Positions 9,401 through 18,694 of a stretch of 64,000 nucleotides of DNA are shown here, one piece after another. Under the pieces are notes generated by a model. It searched no databases and was not told the origin of the DNA. It was given only the letters and a program-made list of their open reading frames with translations. The DNA lies in contig NZ_BLPG01000001.1 of NCBI RefSeq assembly GCF_011764445.1, forward strand, positions 7,891,001-7,955,000. Reading direction: 5' to 3'. Both the position numbers and the translations under genes were made by a program. The DNA comes from Phytohabitans rumicis. Lineage in GTDB: Bacteria > Actinomycetota > Actinomycetes > Mycobacteriales > Micromonosporaceae. Within the stretch, counting starts at the first letter, position 1; each line of letters opens with the position of its first letter.

Positions 9401-11318
9401 CGGCAGCGGCGACCTGGTGTACGCCATCTACAGCTACCACACGACCGTGCGCGGCATGCTGGACTGCGCGCCATCGCTGGACAGCGTTGTCGCCGAGGTG
9501 GACGCGGGGCTGGCCCTGGTGCGCCGCGGCGGCGACGAGCAGACCGGCGCGACGCTGGACATCTACCGGTGGCTGGTCGGCGTGCTGCGCGGCGAAACCT
9601 CCGCCGCGGTGGTCCCCATCGACAAGTACGCCGACAACCCGCTGGCGATTCTCCACGGGCACATCAGCGCCGCGGTCGCGGCGGCCATCTTCGGCGACCC
9701 GGTCGCCCTGGCGCAGCACACCGCCGCGGCCATGCCGGTGCTGCCCGCCGACCTGGGCAGCTACCCGACCGCCACGGCCTATCTGGTACGCGGGCTGGCG
9801 CTCGCCAGCCAGGTCCGCACCAGCCACGGCACCGAGCGCGACGAGCTACTGTCCGAACTGGACGATGTGATCCGGTGGCTGGCCACCCGCGCCGCGGACG
9901 CGCCGGACAACCTCCTGCACCTGCTGCGGTTGGTCGAGGCCGAGCGGGCCCGGGCGGTCGGCGACTTCCGCGCCGCCGTACTCGCCTTCGACGCCGCGCG
10001 CCGCGAGGCCGCGGGCCGCCAGCGCCCGTGGCACCGGGCCCTGATCGCCGAACGCGCGGCCCGCTTCTGCCTCGCCCACGGCATCGAACACGCCGGCTAC
10101 GAGCTGTTGGCCCAGGCCCGCCAGGAGTATCTCGTCTGGGGCGCGGCGGCGAAGGTCGACCAGTTGGACTGGGCCTACCCGACCCTGCGGCCGCAAGAGC
10201 GCCCATCCACCGTGTCGACCGGGACGATAGACCTACTGGGCATCCTGTCCGCGTCGCAGGAGCTGAGCTCGCAGACCAGCATCGAAGGGCTCCACTCGTA
10301 CGTCGTCGAGGTGCTCAGCGCGATGACCGGCGCCACCGGCGTACGACTGGTGCTGTGGAGCGACGAGCGGCAGGACTGGCTGCTGCCCGCGCCGGACAGC
10401 GCCGGCGGCACCGCCCTCATCAGCGGCACCGGCCACGAATACACCGTGCCGATGTCCGTGCTGCGCTACGCCCAACGCATCCGTGAGCCGCTGGTCGCCC
10501 GCGACGCCACCCGCGACGACCGCTTCGCCCGCGACCCGTACTTCGCCGACCTCGCCGGCTGCTCGCTGCTGGCCGTACCCATCGTCAACCGGGGAATGCT
10601 CCGGGCGGTGCTGCTGCTGGAGAACCGCCTCATCCGCGGAGCGTTCTCCACCGAGAGGCTCGACGGGGTCCGGCTCATCGCCGGCCAACTGGCCGTCTCC
10701 CTCGACAACGCCATGGTGTACGCGTCGCTGGAGCGCAAGGTCGCCGAACGCACGGAGGAGTTGGGAGTCACCAACGAACTGCTCAGAATCGCCAACGAGC
10801 GGCTGGAGCAGTTGAGTGTCACCGACCCGCTCACCGGAGTCGCCAACCGCCGCCGGCTGGAGGAGGTCCTCGACGCCGAGTGGCAACGCGCGCAGGCCAT
10901 GGCGTCACCCATCAGCGTCGCGATGATTGACATCGACCACTTCAAGCTCTTCAACGACCACTATGGACACGCTGCGGGCGACCGATGCCTGCAGCGGGTC
11001 GCCGCGAAGGTGCGCCAGCACGTACGCGACACCGACCTGGTCGCCCGGTACGGCGGCGAGGAGTTCGCGGTCGTGATGCCCGGGATGAGCCTCGACGCCG
11101 CCGTGGCGGCCGCCGAGCGCCTACGGGCGGCGGTCATGACGCTTCCCGAACCGCGCGACCGCGCCGGCGACCGAGGCATCACGGTGAGCATCGGCGTCGC
11201 CACGACGATCCCGCCGCAGCGGGGCACCTGGAACCAACTTGTCGAATCCGCCGACGCGGAGCTGTACCGGGCCAAACGCGGCGGGCGCAACCGGGTCCAC
11301 GCGGCGCCTCAGCGGTAG
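6480..11318 (+). CDS. Multidomain sensor: Ser/Thr kinase-like, AAA ATPase, TPR-like, GAF and GGDEF
   Basis: A 1612-residue protein. Residues 1-260 are a protein-kinase fold with lysine 31, HQDISPAN at 113-120 and a DFA (not DFG) triplet at 133-135, so phosphotransfer is possible but uncertain. Residues 285-700 are a PknK/MalT-like ATPase with Walker A GGAPGVGKT at 312-320 and a Walker B region (VVLFLDDLQW) near 437. A long helical repeat region follows. A GAF domain lies at about 1260-1410, then a short coiled-coil (KVAERTEELG) and a diguanylate cyclase domain with GGEEF at 1525-1529. Kinase/ATPase/GAF architectures of this type occur in actinobacteria and cyanobacteria, usually ending in a histidine kinase. 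Here the output is c-di-GMP synthesis, inferred from the intact GGEEF and DxLTGxxNRR motifs. The gene overlaps the convergent ABC gene by ten bases. Confidence 0.88.
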   Translation: MEAPVRSEVLRESERTRVTRLFLAGHTAIRKEPLGRDAERRLRHEVAMLERLRGATGVAQLLDMPRYPGSVVLADGGTSLTGLATPLAVDDLVGLALELARVVAGMHRRGVMHQDISPANIVISRDGAPCLVDFALASSLAEIRPAFTHHTEIVGTLAYLAPEQTGRTGRSVDERADLYALGATLYELATGEPPFGSGDPLRLTHDHLARVPLPPAEVNPAVPRPLSAIIMHLLEKEPDNRYQTADGVAHDLERLRDTLARPAAAPVHVGEHDFPLRLLPPSRLVSREDEVAVLETAFAEALAGRCRGVLIGGAPGVGKTALVDQLRPVVTGADGWYVAGKFDQYRRALEFDAVHQAFRALGRLLLAEPEDELAEVCERIVKAVGLNAGLVTATSPEFATLLAVPPDPGDPLTAQPRAQRASVQMLRAIASRKRPVVLFLDDLQWAGRTALGFVDLVLGDEPIDGLLLVGTYREDDVDAGHPLTAPLSRWRDQATVRHLQLHNLPVRGMETMVAEMLHVDSGMAAGLVEVIEPYTSGNPYDTAELLTALRREGVLTATASGWRWDATTVRANLGRSEIGGLLAARLAIMPARSRAMVETMACLGARADIAVLQIATCEPANAVEDALDVALDEGLLVVEPGMHEAMRFRHDRIREVILEELDPRRRSTLQLAMARRLAAVPELFAVAAEQYLPVVDAVDDPGERRRAVGLLRRAAGQAALIGDYALVNVLLTAALRLVDPADAGTLIEVHTSRHAALFSVGRLEEADEEYRTIVELRPSTMERAAATGVQVRSLTFRNRYAEALSLGLAGLREFGIAVPAGERLTAELDGQFDYLYRWLDGAGDADDLTRPEITNPTLLATTRLLDAVLPAAYLFPDPTTHAWLSLEAVRIWLEYGPGRTLVGPAGIAAFGAVALRGDYAAGYRALRRVMALGEARGYEPDTSQTRFLFATLCWCFEPVENGVQQARRAREGLIGSGDLVYAIYSYHTTVRGMLDCAPSLDSVVAEVDAGLALVRRGGDEQTGATLDIYRWLVGVLRGETSAAVVPIDKYADNPLAILHGHISAAVAAAIFGDPVALAQHTAAAMPVLPADLGSYPTATAYLVRGLALASQVRTSHGTERDELLSELDDVIRWLATRAADAPDNLLHLLRLVEAERARAVGDFRAAVLAFDAARREAAGRQRPWHRALIAERAARFCLAHGIEHAGYELLAQARQEYLVWGAAAKVDQLDWAYPTLRPQERPSTVSTGTIDLLGILSASQELSSQTSIEGLHSYVVEVLSAMTGATGVRLVLWSDERQDWLLPAPDSAGGTALISGTGHEYTVPMSVLRYAQRIREPLVARDATRDDRFARDPYFADLAGCSLLAVPIVNRGMLRAVLLLENRLIRGAFSTERLDGVRLIAGQLAVSLDNAMVYASLERKVAERTEELGVTNELLRIANERLEQLSVTDPLTGVANRRRLEEVLDAEWQRAQAMASPISVAMIDIDHFKLFNDHYGHAAGDRCLQRVAAKVRQHVRDTDLVARYGGEEFAVVMPGMSLDAAVAAAERLRAAVMTLPEPRDRAGDRGITVSIGVATTIPPQRGTWNQLVESADAELYRAKRGGRNRVHAAPQR

Positions 11319-13096
11319 GCGGCGGCTTGCAGGTCGAAGAGCTCCGCGTACACGCCACCGGCCGCCAGCAGCGCCGCGTGATCCCCACGCTCGGCGATCC
11401 GGCCGCCGGCCACGACCAGGATCAGATCCGCCATGCGTACGGTCGAGAAGCGGTGCGACACCAGCACCGTGATGCCGCCGTTGCCCGCCGCGACCCGCTT
11501 CGACTGCTCCGCGTACCGCTGGAAGAGGTCGTGCTCCGCCTGCGGGTCGAGCGCCGACGTGGGCTCGTCGAGCACCAGCAGCAACGGCGCCGTCCGCATC
11601 AGGGCCCGGCCGAGGGCGAGCTTCTGCCACTGCCCGCCGGACAGCTCGGCGCCGTCGGTGTAGCTCTTGCCGAGCGGGGTCTCGAGTCCGTCGCCGAGAT
11701 GCTTCAGCACGTCGGTCGCGTGCGCCCGTTCCAGGCCGCCGAGCACCGCCTCCGCCGAGGCCATCCGGGGCAGGTCGCCGACCCCGACGGTCTCCCGGGC
11801 CACCAGCTCGAAGCGGGCGAAGTCCTGGAAACCGGCGGCGATCCGCTCCCGCCAGCCGATCATGGACAGGCTGCTGAGATCGGTCCCGTCGACCGTGATC
11901 CGGCCGCCGGTCGGCCGGTAGAAACCGCAGAGCAGTTTCACCAGAGTGGACTTGCCGGCGCCGTTCTCGCCGACGACGGCCACGGTCGTACCGGCCGGCA
12001 GCTTGAGGTCGACGCCCCGCAGGACCGGCGTGTCCGTGCCGGGATAGGTGAACGAGACGCCGTCGAAGGCGATCCCCTCGCGAAGCCTCTCCGGCGGCGC
12101 TCCGGCACCGGCCGGCCCGGCTGACCGCGAGCTGAGGAACTCCGCCAGCTCGGCGATCCGGCGATAGGTGCTGGCGGTGCGCTGCAGCGTCTCCAGCAAG
12201 GTCACCGCCTGGGTGACCTGCTGGCTCACCTGGGCGGCCAGGACGATGGCGAGCACCACTTCGCCGACACTGCGGTCGCCGCGGACCGCGCTGGTGACCA
12301 CGAGCAGCACCGCCGCGATGTAGGCCGCGGCGAAGACCAGCTGCCCGGCGATCCGCAGGAGCGTGCCGGTCACCTGGCCGCGCCAGAGACGGCGGCTGGC
12401 CTGCGCCCAGAGCGTGCCGTGCCGGTGGCGCAGCTCGTTCTGCAGCCGGAACACCCGCAGTTCCCCGGCCAGCTCGGCGCTGGTGGAGAGCCGGAACAGG
12501 TTCAGGGCGACCCGGGTGGGTTCGGCGGCCGCCGTCCGGGAGCGGTCGATGCGGCGTTCCGCCCACCGCCCGCACACCAGTGGCGGGATCGCGGCCAGTG
12601 GCAGCAGGAGCAGAACCGGATGCAGCCGGGCGAGCAGCACCGCCGTGATGCCGGTCGCGATCAGCAGGCCGAGCGTGTTCAGCAGGGCCTCGATCGCGCC
12701 CTGGAACTGCCGGCTGTCCTGCTCCAGCACGCTGAGCGTGTCGGCCTGCCGGGCGTCCTCGTGATGGTGCAGCCCGGTGGTGCCGTGCGAGAGCGCGATG
12801 AGGCGTTCCTGGAAGTCGAGCTCGGCGAGGTCGGCCAGGTCGAAGTAGAGCACGTGGGCGAAGTGGGCGAAGGTCAGCACGGCGATGGCCAGCACGGCGA
12901 CGATCACGCCGGCCACCGTGGCCGCGGTGGCGTCCCCGGCCACCACCGCATCGGTCATCCAGGCCAGGGCGGCGGCGATCAGCGGCGCCGCCGCCGCGCC
13001 GGCCACCATGAGCAGGATCGAGCCGATGGTCTTGCCGCGGTGCTGGCGCCAGGCCGCACCGAGGACGCCTCGCGCCCCTCTGATCAGGTCTTTCAC
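11309..13096 (-). CDS. ABC transporter half-subunit (membrane domain fused to ATPase)
   Basis: A 595-residue half-transporter. Membrane helices occupy about residues 15-330, and the nucleotide-binding domain follows with GENGAGKST (Walker A), LSGGQWQKLALGRAL (signature) and LLLVLDEPTSALD (Walker B). GTG 13096 was chosen because GGAAGG lies seven bases upstream and the GTG overlaps the stop of the partner gene (GTGA). A longer open frame upstream is only the shadow of the partner. It pairs with the next half-transporter, giving a heterodimer. The glycosyltransferase at the head of the operon and the divergent biosynthetic genes suggest export of a small glycosylated or peptide-like product. 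Import cannot be excluded, because a binding protein is encoded across the divergent promoter. Confidence 0.85.
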   Translation of the reverse strand: MKDLIRGARGVLGAAWRQHRGKTIGSILLMVAGAAAAPLIAAALAWMTDAVVAGDATAATVAGVIVAVLAIAVLTFAHFAHVLYFDLADLAELDFQERLIALSHGTTGLHHHEDARQADTLSVLEQDSRQFQGAIEALLNTLGLLIATGITAVLLARLHPVLLLLPLAAIPPLVCGRWAERRIDRSRTAAAEPTRVALNLFRLSTSAELAGELRVFRLQNELRHRHGTLWAQASRRLWRGQVTGTLLRIAGQLVFAAAYIAAVLLVVTSAVRGDRSVGEVVLAIVLAAQVSQQVTQAVTLLETLQRTASTYRRIAELAEFLSSRSAGPAGAGAPPERLREGIAFDGVSFTYPGTDTPVLRGVDLKLPAGTTVAVVGENGAGKSTLVKLLCGFYRPTGGRITVDGTDLSSLSMIGWRERIAAGFQDFARFELVARETVGVGDLPRMASAEAVLGGLERAHATDVLKHLGDGLETPLGKSYTDGAELSGGQWQKLALGRALMRTAPLLLVLDEPTSALDPQAEHDLFQRYAEQSKRVAAGNGGITVLVSHRFSTVRMADLILVVAGGRIAERGDHAALLAAGGVYAELFDLQAAAYR

Positions 13097-14957
13097 GCCA
13101 CTACCTTCCCGACTTCGGGCGCGCTGACGTCGGAGTCGGCGAACCGGTCGGCCTGCAGCCGGAACAGGGTGGCGTACCGCCCGTCGCGGGCCATCAGCTC
13201 CTCGTGGCTGCCCTGCTCGGACACCCGGCCGTCGGCCAGCACGACGATGTGGTCGGCCCGGCGCACGGTGGAGAAGCGGTGAGAGATCAACAGGGTGGTG
13301 GCGCCTCGGGTCAGGGCGGCGAACTCGTCGAAGAAGCGCGCCTCGGCACGGACGTCCAGGGCCGCGGTCGGTTCGTCCAGGACGACGACCGAGGCACCGT
13401 GCCGTACGGCGAACAGCGCCCGGGCCAGTGCGACCCGCTGCCACTGGCCGCCGGAAAGGTCGGCGCCGCCGGTCAGGTTGCGGCCCAGCGGCGTGTCGAA
13501 GCCCTGCGGCAGGGCACGCAACGCCGCGGCGATGCCCACCTGCTCCGCGGCCTGCTCGATGCCGGCCCGGTCGCCGCGGAACCGCTCGGCGCCGTAACCG
13601 ATGTTGTCCGCGGCAGAGACCTCGTATCGGGCGAACTGCTGAAAGATCACGGCGATCCGCTCCCGCCAGCGATCGATCGGGTACGACCGGATGTCCGCAC
13701 CGTCGACGCTCACCGAGCCGCTCTCCGGCTCGTAGAGGCGGGCGAGGAGTTTGACCAGGGTGGTCTTGCCCGCGCCGTTGAGGCCGACGATCGCGGTGCA
13801 CCGCCCGACCGGGATGCTCAGGTCCAGCCCGTCGAGGACGGCCCGTTCGGTACCCGGATAGCGGAAGGTGATCCCCTGGAAGCGGATGGTCCGTGCCGGA
13901 TCCGGCACGGATCCGGCGGCGCCGGCCGCCTGCGCGGCGGGCAGTTCGGTACGGACACGCTCGGCGAACTTCTGCACGCCGTCGTAGCCCAGCATGCCGA
14001 TCGCGGTCTGCACGTCGGCCTCGGGATAGAACTCGCCCAGCCGCAGGGCGGCCAGGGTGGCCTGCACCACGATGGCGAACGCCACCAGCGCCAGGTCGCC
14101 GGCGGCGGTCCGGCCGATCAGGACGAAGATCAGCACGGCCGCGGCCAGGCCCCAGAGCGCGAACCAGACGAACGGCCAGAGATAGATCCGCCGCCGCGCC
14201 GCCCACAACGGGCGCATCCACTCCAGATAGGTGGCGCGGTACCGGCCGGTCAGCCAGCCGGTCAGGCCGAACACCCGGATCTCCTTGCCGGCGGTGGGCC
14301 GCAGCGACAACTCCCGGAAGTAGTCCATCTCGCGCTCGGCGTCCCACAGACCCATCCGTACGTCGGCGAACTTACGCAGGCCGCCGCGCTGCCCGTACCG
14401 GAAAAGGAGAACGGCCCCGAGCAGGCCGATCGCGGCCGGCCACGACGCGGCCAGGCCGACCACCGCGACATAGCCGGCCAGCTGGGTGTATCGCGCGATC
14501 AGCGCGACCTGCCCGGCACATGCCTCGCCGGGCGACTGGTAGGCGACCTCAAGACCGCCGACCGCCTGGCGCAGGTCGTCCAGCGCGTCCTGGTCCTCCA
14601 GCACCGCGATGCCCGGGTGCCCAGCGTGGCGGCCATCAGCAGGTCGAAGACGTGCCCGTCGACGCGCCTCGCCACCAGGACGCCGACGGCGGACGCCAGC
14701 GGGGCCAGGATCTGCTGTCCGGCGAACGTGGCGGCGGCGACGATGAAGGCGGTGACCAGCGAGTCGAAGGCCGCGGAGGAGAGTCCGTCCTCGACCGCCG
14801 CCGGCACCAGGCCGAGCAGGCGCGCGGTGGCCAGCACGAACGCCACCGGTAGCAGGCCGAGGACCAGGTTGATCGCCACCAGGGCGGTGACCGGCCCGGC
14901 GCCGCCGTACCGCAACAGCCGGATGATGCGCAGCCGGTCGGCGAGCAGGCCGCGCAT
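13093..14957 (-). CDS. ABC transporter half-subunit, partner of the previous gene; one frameshift
   Basis: With one base added, this is 621 residues: membrane helices, then an ATPase domain with GLNGAGKTTLV, LSGGQWQRVALARAL and VVVLDEPTAALD. The frame breaks at the CCC run 14620-14622. The N-terminal frame reads FDLLMAATLG and the other frame continues HPGIAVLEDQDALDD. An extra G restores the conserved ATLGHPG join. ATG 14957 is preferred to GTG 14963 because GAAAGG sits just upstream of it; both lie at the stop of the glycosyltransferase gene. Sequence similarity to the following half-transporter is only moderate, as usual for heterodimeric exporters. Confidence 0.82.
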
Positions 14958-14959
14958 GG

Positions 14960-15903
14960 TCACCTTTCGACCGCCGCGTCGATGTCGTCGACCGAATGGC
15001 GGCGGCCGGCCAGCAGGTCACGGCACGCCGGCAGGCCACGCTCGCGGATGATGTCGTTGAGATCGAAGAAGACGTCCGGGTCGGAGGTGCTGAGCAACTC
15101 CACCACGGGGTGCCGTATTTCCGCACCATGTAGCGGTAGTTCTCGCCGGCGCTCTCCATGTTGCTGTCGAAGTTCTTGGGATGCGGGATGTCCAGCGCCG
15201 CCGCCGCCCGGCTAAGGACAAGGCGGGCACCGTCGAGGTAGAGCCGGTAGCCGAGGTCCAGGTCCTCGCCGCCCCACCCGTGGAACGCCTCGTCGAACAT
15301 GCCGACCGCCCGCACCTGGCTCGTACGCGCGGACGCGTTCACCGTCCAGTAGACGAGCCACGGAGCGGGCAGATCGGCGAAGTCGTCGCCGTACTTCTCA
15401 TAGAAGAACTCCCGGACGTCCGGCCACCTGCCGGTCTCCCGCAGTCGCGCCATGGCCTTGTCCGGATCGCTGACGTCCACTGTGGACAAGAACTCGTCGG
15501 CGTCCTTGGGGTCCGGCGCGAACCCGAAGACGTACCCGCAGACCGCGACCGGCTCGCCCGACGCCCGATGCGCCGCGAGGTGCCCGCCGAGGCAGCCGGA
15601 GTGCAGCACCACGCCGCTGTCGACGAACACGCTGATTTCGGCGCGGGCGTGGGTGACGCCGGTGTTGCGCATCCGCCCGGCGCGGAAACCCTCGTGCGGT
15701 GAGGTGAAGAAGCGGACGTCCAGCTGATCGCTGAAACCGTCCACCACGTCGGCGGTGTCGTCGGTCGAGCCGTCGTCGCAGACGAGAACCTCGAAGCGAT
15801 GCGGCGCGAGGGTCTGCCGGGTCAGCGACCGCAGGGTCTGCGTCAGCAGCGCCGCCCGGTTGTACGTGGGGACGATGACGCTGAGCTCGGGCTCACCGGT
15901 CAT
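14960..15903 (-). CDS. Family 2 glycosyltransferase with GT27-like C-terminal motif; one frameshift
   Basis: The protein is 314 residues after repair. The N-terminus has the GT-A signature SVIVPTYNRAALL and VCDDGSTDDT, and FHGWGGEDLDLGYRL is the C-terminal (Glyco_transf_7C) motif seen in GT27/GT2 enzymes. ATG 15903 has GGAGGAG six bases upstream. The frame breaks in the GGGG run 15107-15110; an extra base turns YGTPWWSC into YGTPVVELLSTSDPDVFFD and leads to a stop at 14960-14962 that overlaps the ABC gene start. That intact coupling argues for a sequence error. The enzyme probably moves a sugar from a nucleotide sugar to the cluster product. It resembles the glycosyltransferase at 21600 on the other arm. 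Confidence 0.82.
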
Positions 15904-16074
15904 GGCAGCTCCTCCGCGAGATCACGCAGTGTCTGGATCAGTCTCATGGCCGCCGTACAGATCAACACACTTCGAGCGTGCCCTGCGTTAGCGGCTTAGC
16001 ACCGTCGGAGATGTCCGGCGCCGAAACTGACCATGACGATGGAGTCGCCTCGGCGCGACCGGAAGGACTCCGAC
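15904..16074. promoter_or_regulatory. Divergent promoter region of the biosynthetic cluster
   Basis: These 171 bases separate the leftward glycosyltransferase/ABC operon from the rightward binding-protein/oxygenase operon. It is the only gap in either arm large enough to hold promoters. I see ribosome binding sites at each end but no convincing -35/-10 pair or operator. Confidence 0.4.
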
Positions 16075-17838
16075 ATGCCTTCAGACTCCGTTCATCCCAC
16101 CCGCCGTCATCTGTTGACGGGCGCGACCGCAGGTGTCGCCGCCACCGCCCTGAACACCGGCCTGCTTACCGGACCGGCGAACGCCGCACCCGCCGGCAAG
16201 GGACGCTCGGACGGCCGGTCCCGGACCCTTGTCACGGCCGGCTTCCTCTGGGGTCCGCCCTCGAACTTCAACATGTTCGGTGAGCAGACGTGGCCGACCC
16301 AGGTCAACTCCATGCAGCTGGTCTACGAGACGCTGTTCACCTTCGATATCCGCGACGGCACGCTGCGCCCCCAGCTCGCCAAGTCGTTCAAGGCGAACTA
16401 CCCTGCCACGCTCACCGTACGATTGCGGCCGGAAGCGCACTGGCGCGACGGGCGCCCGGTGACCGCGCACGACGTGGTCTACACCGTCGAGCTGGCGCAG
16501 CGGTATCCCGAGGTGCAGTTCTCCGACGTCTGGCTCTACATCTCGGGGGTGACCGCGGCCGATCGGCACACGGTCGTCTTCCACCTCAACCAGGCGCAGC
16601 TGAACCCCGGCATGATCAAGGCTCACCTCGCGCAGATCCCCATCGTGCCCAGGCACCTTTGGGAGCGCCTGGAGCGCCGGTACGCGCACCTGAGCGAGTA
16701 CTACACGCAGGACCCGCTCGGTTCCGGCCCGTACCGGGTGCAGGTCGCCGACGAGTCGCAGCTGGTCATGGTCCGCGACGACAAGTACTGGGGACGCTGC
16801 TTCCGGGGCCGGCTGCCCGCTCCGCAGTACATCGTGCACCCGGTCTTCGACGGCAACGACGCCGGTAATACCGCCTTCGAGCGCGGCGAGGTCGACGTCA
16901 TGCAGCAGTACCTGCCGGAGATCTGGAAGCTGCGGGAGCGCGGCCTGCCGGTGGGCACCTGGCTGGACAGCGCGCCGTACCACCTGCCCGGCGCCATGCC
17001 GATGATGATCTTTAACACCGGCCGGCCCGGACTCAGCGATCCCCGGGTGCGCCGGGCCATCGCGTTCGTCGTCGACTACGCGCGGATCGCCCGGGACGCG
17101 GTCTCCAACTACTCCGACCCGGCCCAGTCCAGCCTGCTGCTGCCCATGGGCCCGGAAGCGTCCTACTTCGACGCGGCCAACGTCGCCGGCAACGGCTGGC
17201 GTACGGATCCGGCCGAGGCGGTCCGCATCCTGGAGGAGGAGCTGCACGCCACCAAGGGCGCGGACGGCGTCTACTGTCTGCCTGACGGCACCCGGCTCGG
17301 CGGCTGGAAGATGCAGGCCCCGACCGGCTGGACCGACTGGCAGACCGCCATCGAGATCGTCGCGGAGAACGCCCGCGCGATCGGCATCGAGATCATCCCC
17401 ACCTACCCGAGCGAGGCGGAGACCGCCACCACTCTCTACGTCGCCGACTTCGACATCGCCGTCTGGCACATCACCGCCACCACACCCAGCACCCCGTGGC
17501 AGCGGTTCCGCGACGTGCTCGACATGCGGGGCGTACCGGAGCCGGGTCTGCCGGCGTCCTACAACTACGGCCGGTTCAGTCACCCGGACACCGCGGTCCT
17601 GCTGGACAAGGCCGCCGTCGCCAACGGCACCGAGCTGCTGAGCACGCTCACCACGCTCGACACCCTGTTCATGGAGCACGCGCCGATGGTCCCGCTGATG
17701 TACCGGCCGCTGGAGTTCTTCGAGTTCAACCAGACGGTGTGGACCGGCTTCCCGACCGCCGCCAACCCCACCGCCCCGCCGTCCTTCCAGGGAGCCGGCG
17801 TCGACTGGCTCTACCAGATCCGTCCCCGGCGCCGATGA
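16075..17838 (+). CDS. Tat-exported family 5 (peptide/opine-type) extracellular solute-binding protein
   Basis: 587 residues. The start at ATG 16075 has GGAAGG nine bases upstream; the earlier ATG at 16033 has no ribosome binding site. The N-terminus carries a twin-arginine signal (HPTRRHLLTGATAG) ending near ANAAPAG. The body is a full-length SBP_bac_5 fold, with MQLVYETLFTFD, VRLRPEAHWRDGRPVTAHDV and a RIARDAV hinge region. Family members bind oligopeptides, nickel complexes or sugars for ABC importers, but the only ABC genes nearby are exporter-like half-transporters. It is the first gene of the rightward operon; the dioxygenase follows after 28 bases. It may bind the product or a precursor outside the cell. 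Confidence 0.85.
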   Translation: MPSDSVHPTRRHLLTGATAGVAATALNTGLLTGPANAAPAGKGRSDGRSRTLVTAGFLWGPPSNFNMFGEQTWPTQVNSMQLVYETLFTFDIRDGTLRPQLAKSFKANYPATLTVRLRPEAHWRDGRPVTAHDVVYTVELAQRYPEVQFSDVWLYISGVTAADRHTVVFHLNQAQLNPGMIKAHLAQIPIVPRHLWERLERRYAHLSEYYTQDPLGSGPYRVQVADESQLVMVRDDKYWGRCFRGRLPAPQYIVHPVFDGNDAGNTAFERGEVDVMQQYLPEIWKLRERGLPVGTWLDSAPYHLPGAMPMMIFNTGRPGLSDPRVRRAIAFVVDYARIARDAVSNYSDPAQSSLLLPMGPEASYFDAANVAGNGWRTDPAEAVRILEEELHATKGADGVYCLPDGTRLGGWKMQAPTGWTDWQTAIEIVAENARAIGIEIIPTYPSEAETATTLYVADFDIAVWHITATTPSTPWQRFRDVLDMRGVPEPGLPASYNYGRFSHPDTAVLLDKAAVANGTELLSTLTTLDTLFMEHAPMVPLMYRPLEFFEFNQTVWTGFPTAANPTAPPSFQGAGVDWLYQIRPRRR

Positions 17839-17866
17839 ATCCGGCCACCAACGCAAGGAGGCATCA

Positions 17867-18694
17867 ATGATGGACCCCGCCGCGGTGCAGCGTTTCCACG
17901 AGGACGGCTTCGTGCTCATGCCGCCGGGCTTCCTGCCGGACGAGACCGTCGCGAGCCTCGCGTCGGCGGTCCCGGCGCTGCTGCGCCAGGACGGACCGGA
18001 ACGCGTCATGGAACGCGACGGCGTCACCGTACGCTCGGTGTACGGCGTACATCGCAAGGGCGACGTCTTTCCCGGCGCGGTGCGTCACCCCGCCCTGCTC
18101 GGCGCCGCCCGCCGGATCCTCGGCGACGAGGTCTACGTCCACCAGTCCAAGGTGAACATCAAGGCGGCGTTCGCCGGCGACCAGTGGGACTGGCACCAGG
18201 ACTACATCTACTGGCTGCAGGACGACGGCATCGAGCGGCCCGACATGGTCAACGTGGCCGTGTTCCTGGACGAGGTCACCGAGTTCAACGGACCGCTCAC
18301 CTTCATCCCCGGCTCGCACCGGCACGGCGTGCTGGCCGCGACCGGGCGCGACGGCATGCCGCTGGGGTACGAGGACGCGCCGGGCTGGGTCTCGACCCTC
18401 ACCGCGGACGAGAAGTTCCTGGTCAACGCCGACGTCATCACCGAGATGGCGGGCCTGGGCGGCATGGTGAGCCCGAAGGGACCCGCCGGGTCCGTGCTCT
18501 TCTTCCACCCGAACCTGCTGCACGCCTCCGTCCGCAACATGTCGCCGGGCCGCCGGGCCATGGCCATCTTCGTCTACAACGCGATGAGCAACGCGCCCCG
18601 CAAGGTCGAGAACCCCCGGCCCGCCTTCCTCGCCGAGCCGGACGTGCGCGCGCTCGTCCCTCGCACCGCCGACCTGATCGGAGAACCCCGATGA
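17867..18694 (+). CDS. PhyH-family Fe(II)/2-oxoglutarate dioxygenase
   Basis: 275 residues, starting at ATG 17867 (or the adjacent ATG 17870) behind a perfect AAGGAGG. Iron ligands are visible as H110-x-D112 in WHQDYIYW and H219 in NLLHAS; the basic pair near 229-230 would bind 2-oxoglutarate. VHQSKVNIK and VFLDEVTEFNGPLTFIPGSH resemble the ectoine/amino-acid hydroxylase branch of the PhyH family. It probably hydroxylates an amino acid or peptide-like intermediate. The stop overlaps the ATG of the ATP-grasp gene (ATGA). Confidence 0.85.
   Translation: MMDPAAVQRFHEDGFVLMPPGFLPDETVASLASAVPALLRQDGPERVMERDGVTVRSVYGVHRKGDVFPGAVRHPALLGAARRILGDEVYVHQSKVNIKAAFAGDQWDWHQDYIYWLQDDGIERPDMVNVAVFLDEVTEFNGPLTFIPGSHRHGVLAATGRDGMPLGYEDAPGWVSTLTADEKFLVNADVITEMAGLGGMVSPKGPAGSVLFFHPNLLHASVRNMSPGRRAMAIFVYNAMSNAPRKVENPRPAFLAEPDVRALVPRTADLIGEPR

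Noticed and set aside
7116-9827. 903-codon open frame on the minus strand opposite the large signalling protein
   Set aside because: It is the GC-rich shadow of a gene with clear kinase, ATPase and GGDEF motifs; its own sequence is low-complexity and matches no family.
11309-15903. Long minus-strand frames that seem to fuse an ABC ATPase to a second ABC protein, or a glycosyltransferase to an ABC protein
   Set aside because: They run together only because frameshifts at 14620-14622 and 15107-15110 place different genes in the same frame; stop/start overlaps at 14960-14963 and 13093-13096 mark three separate genes.
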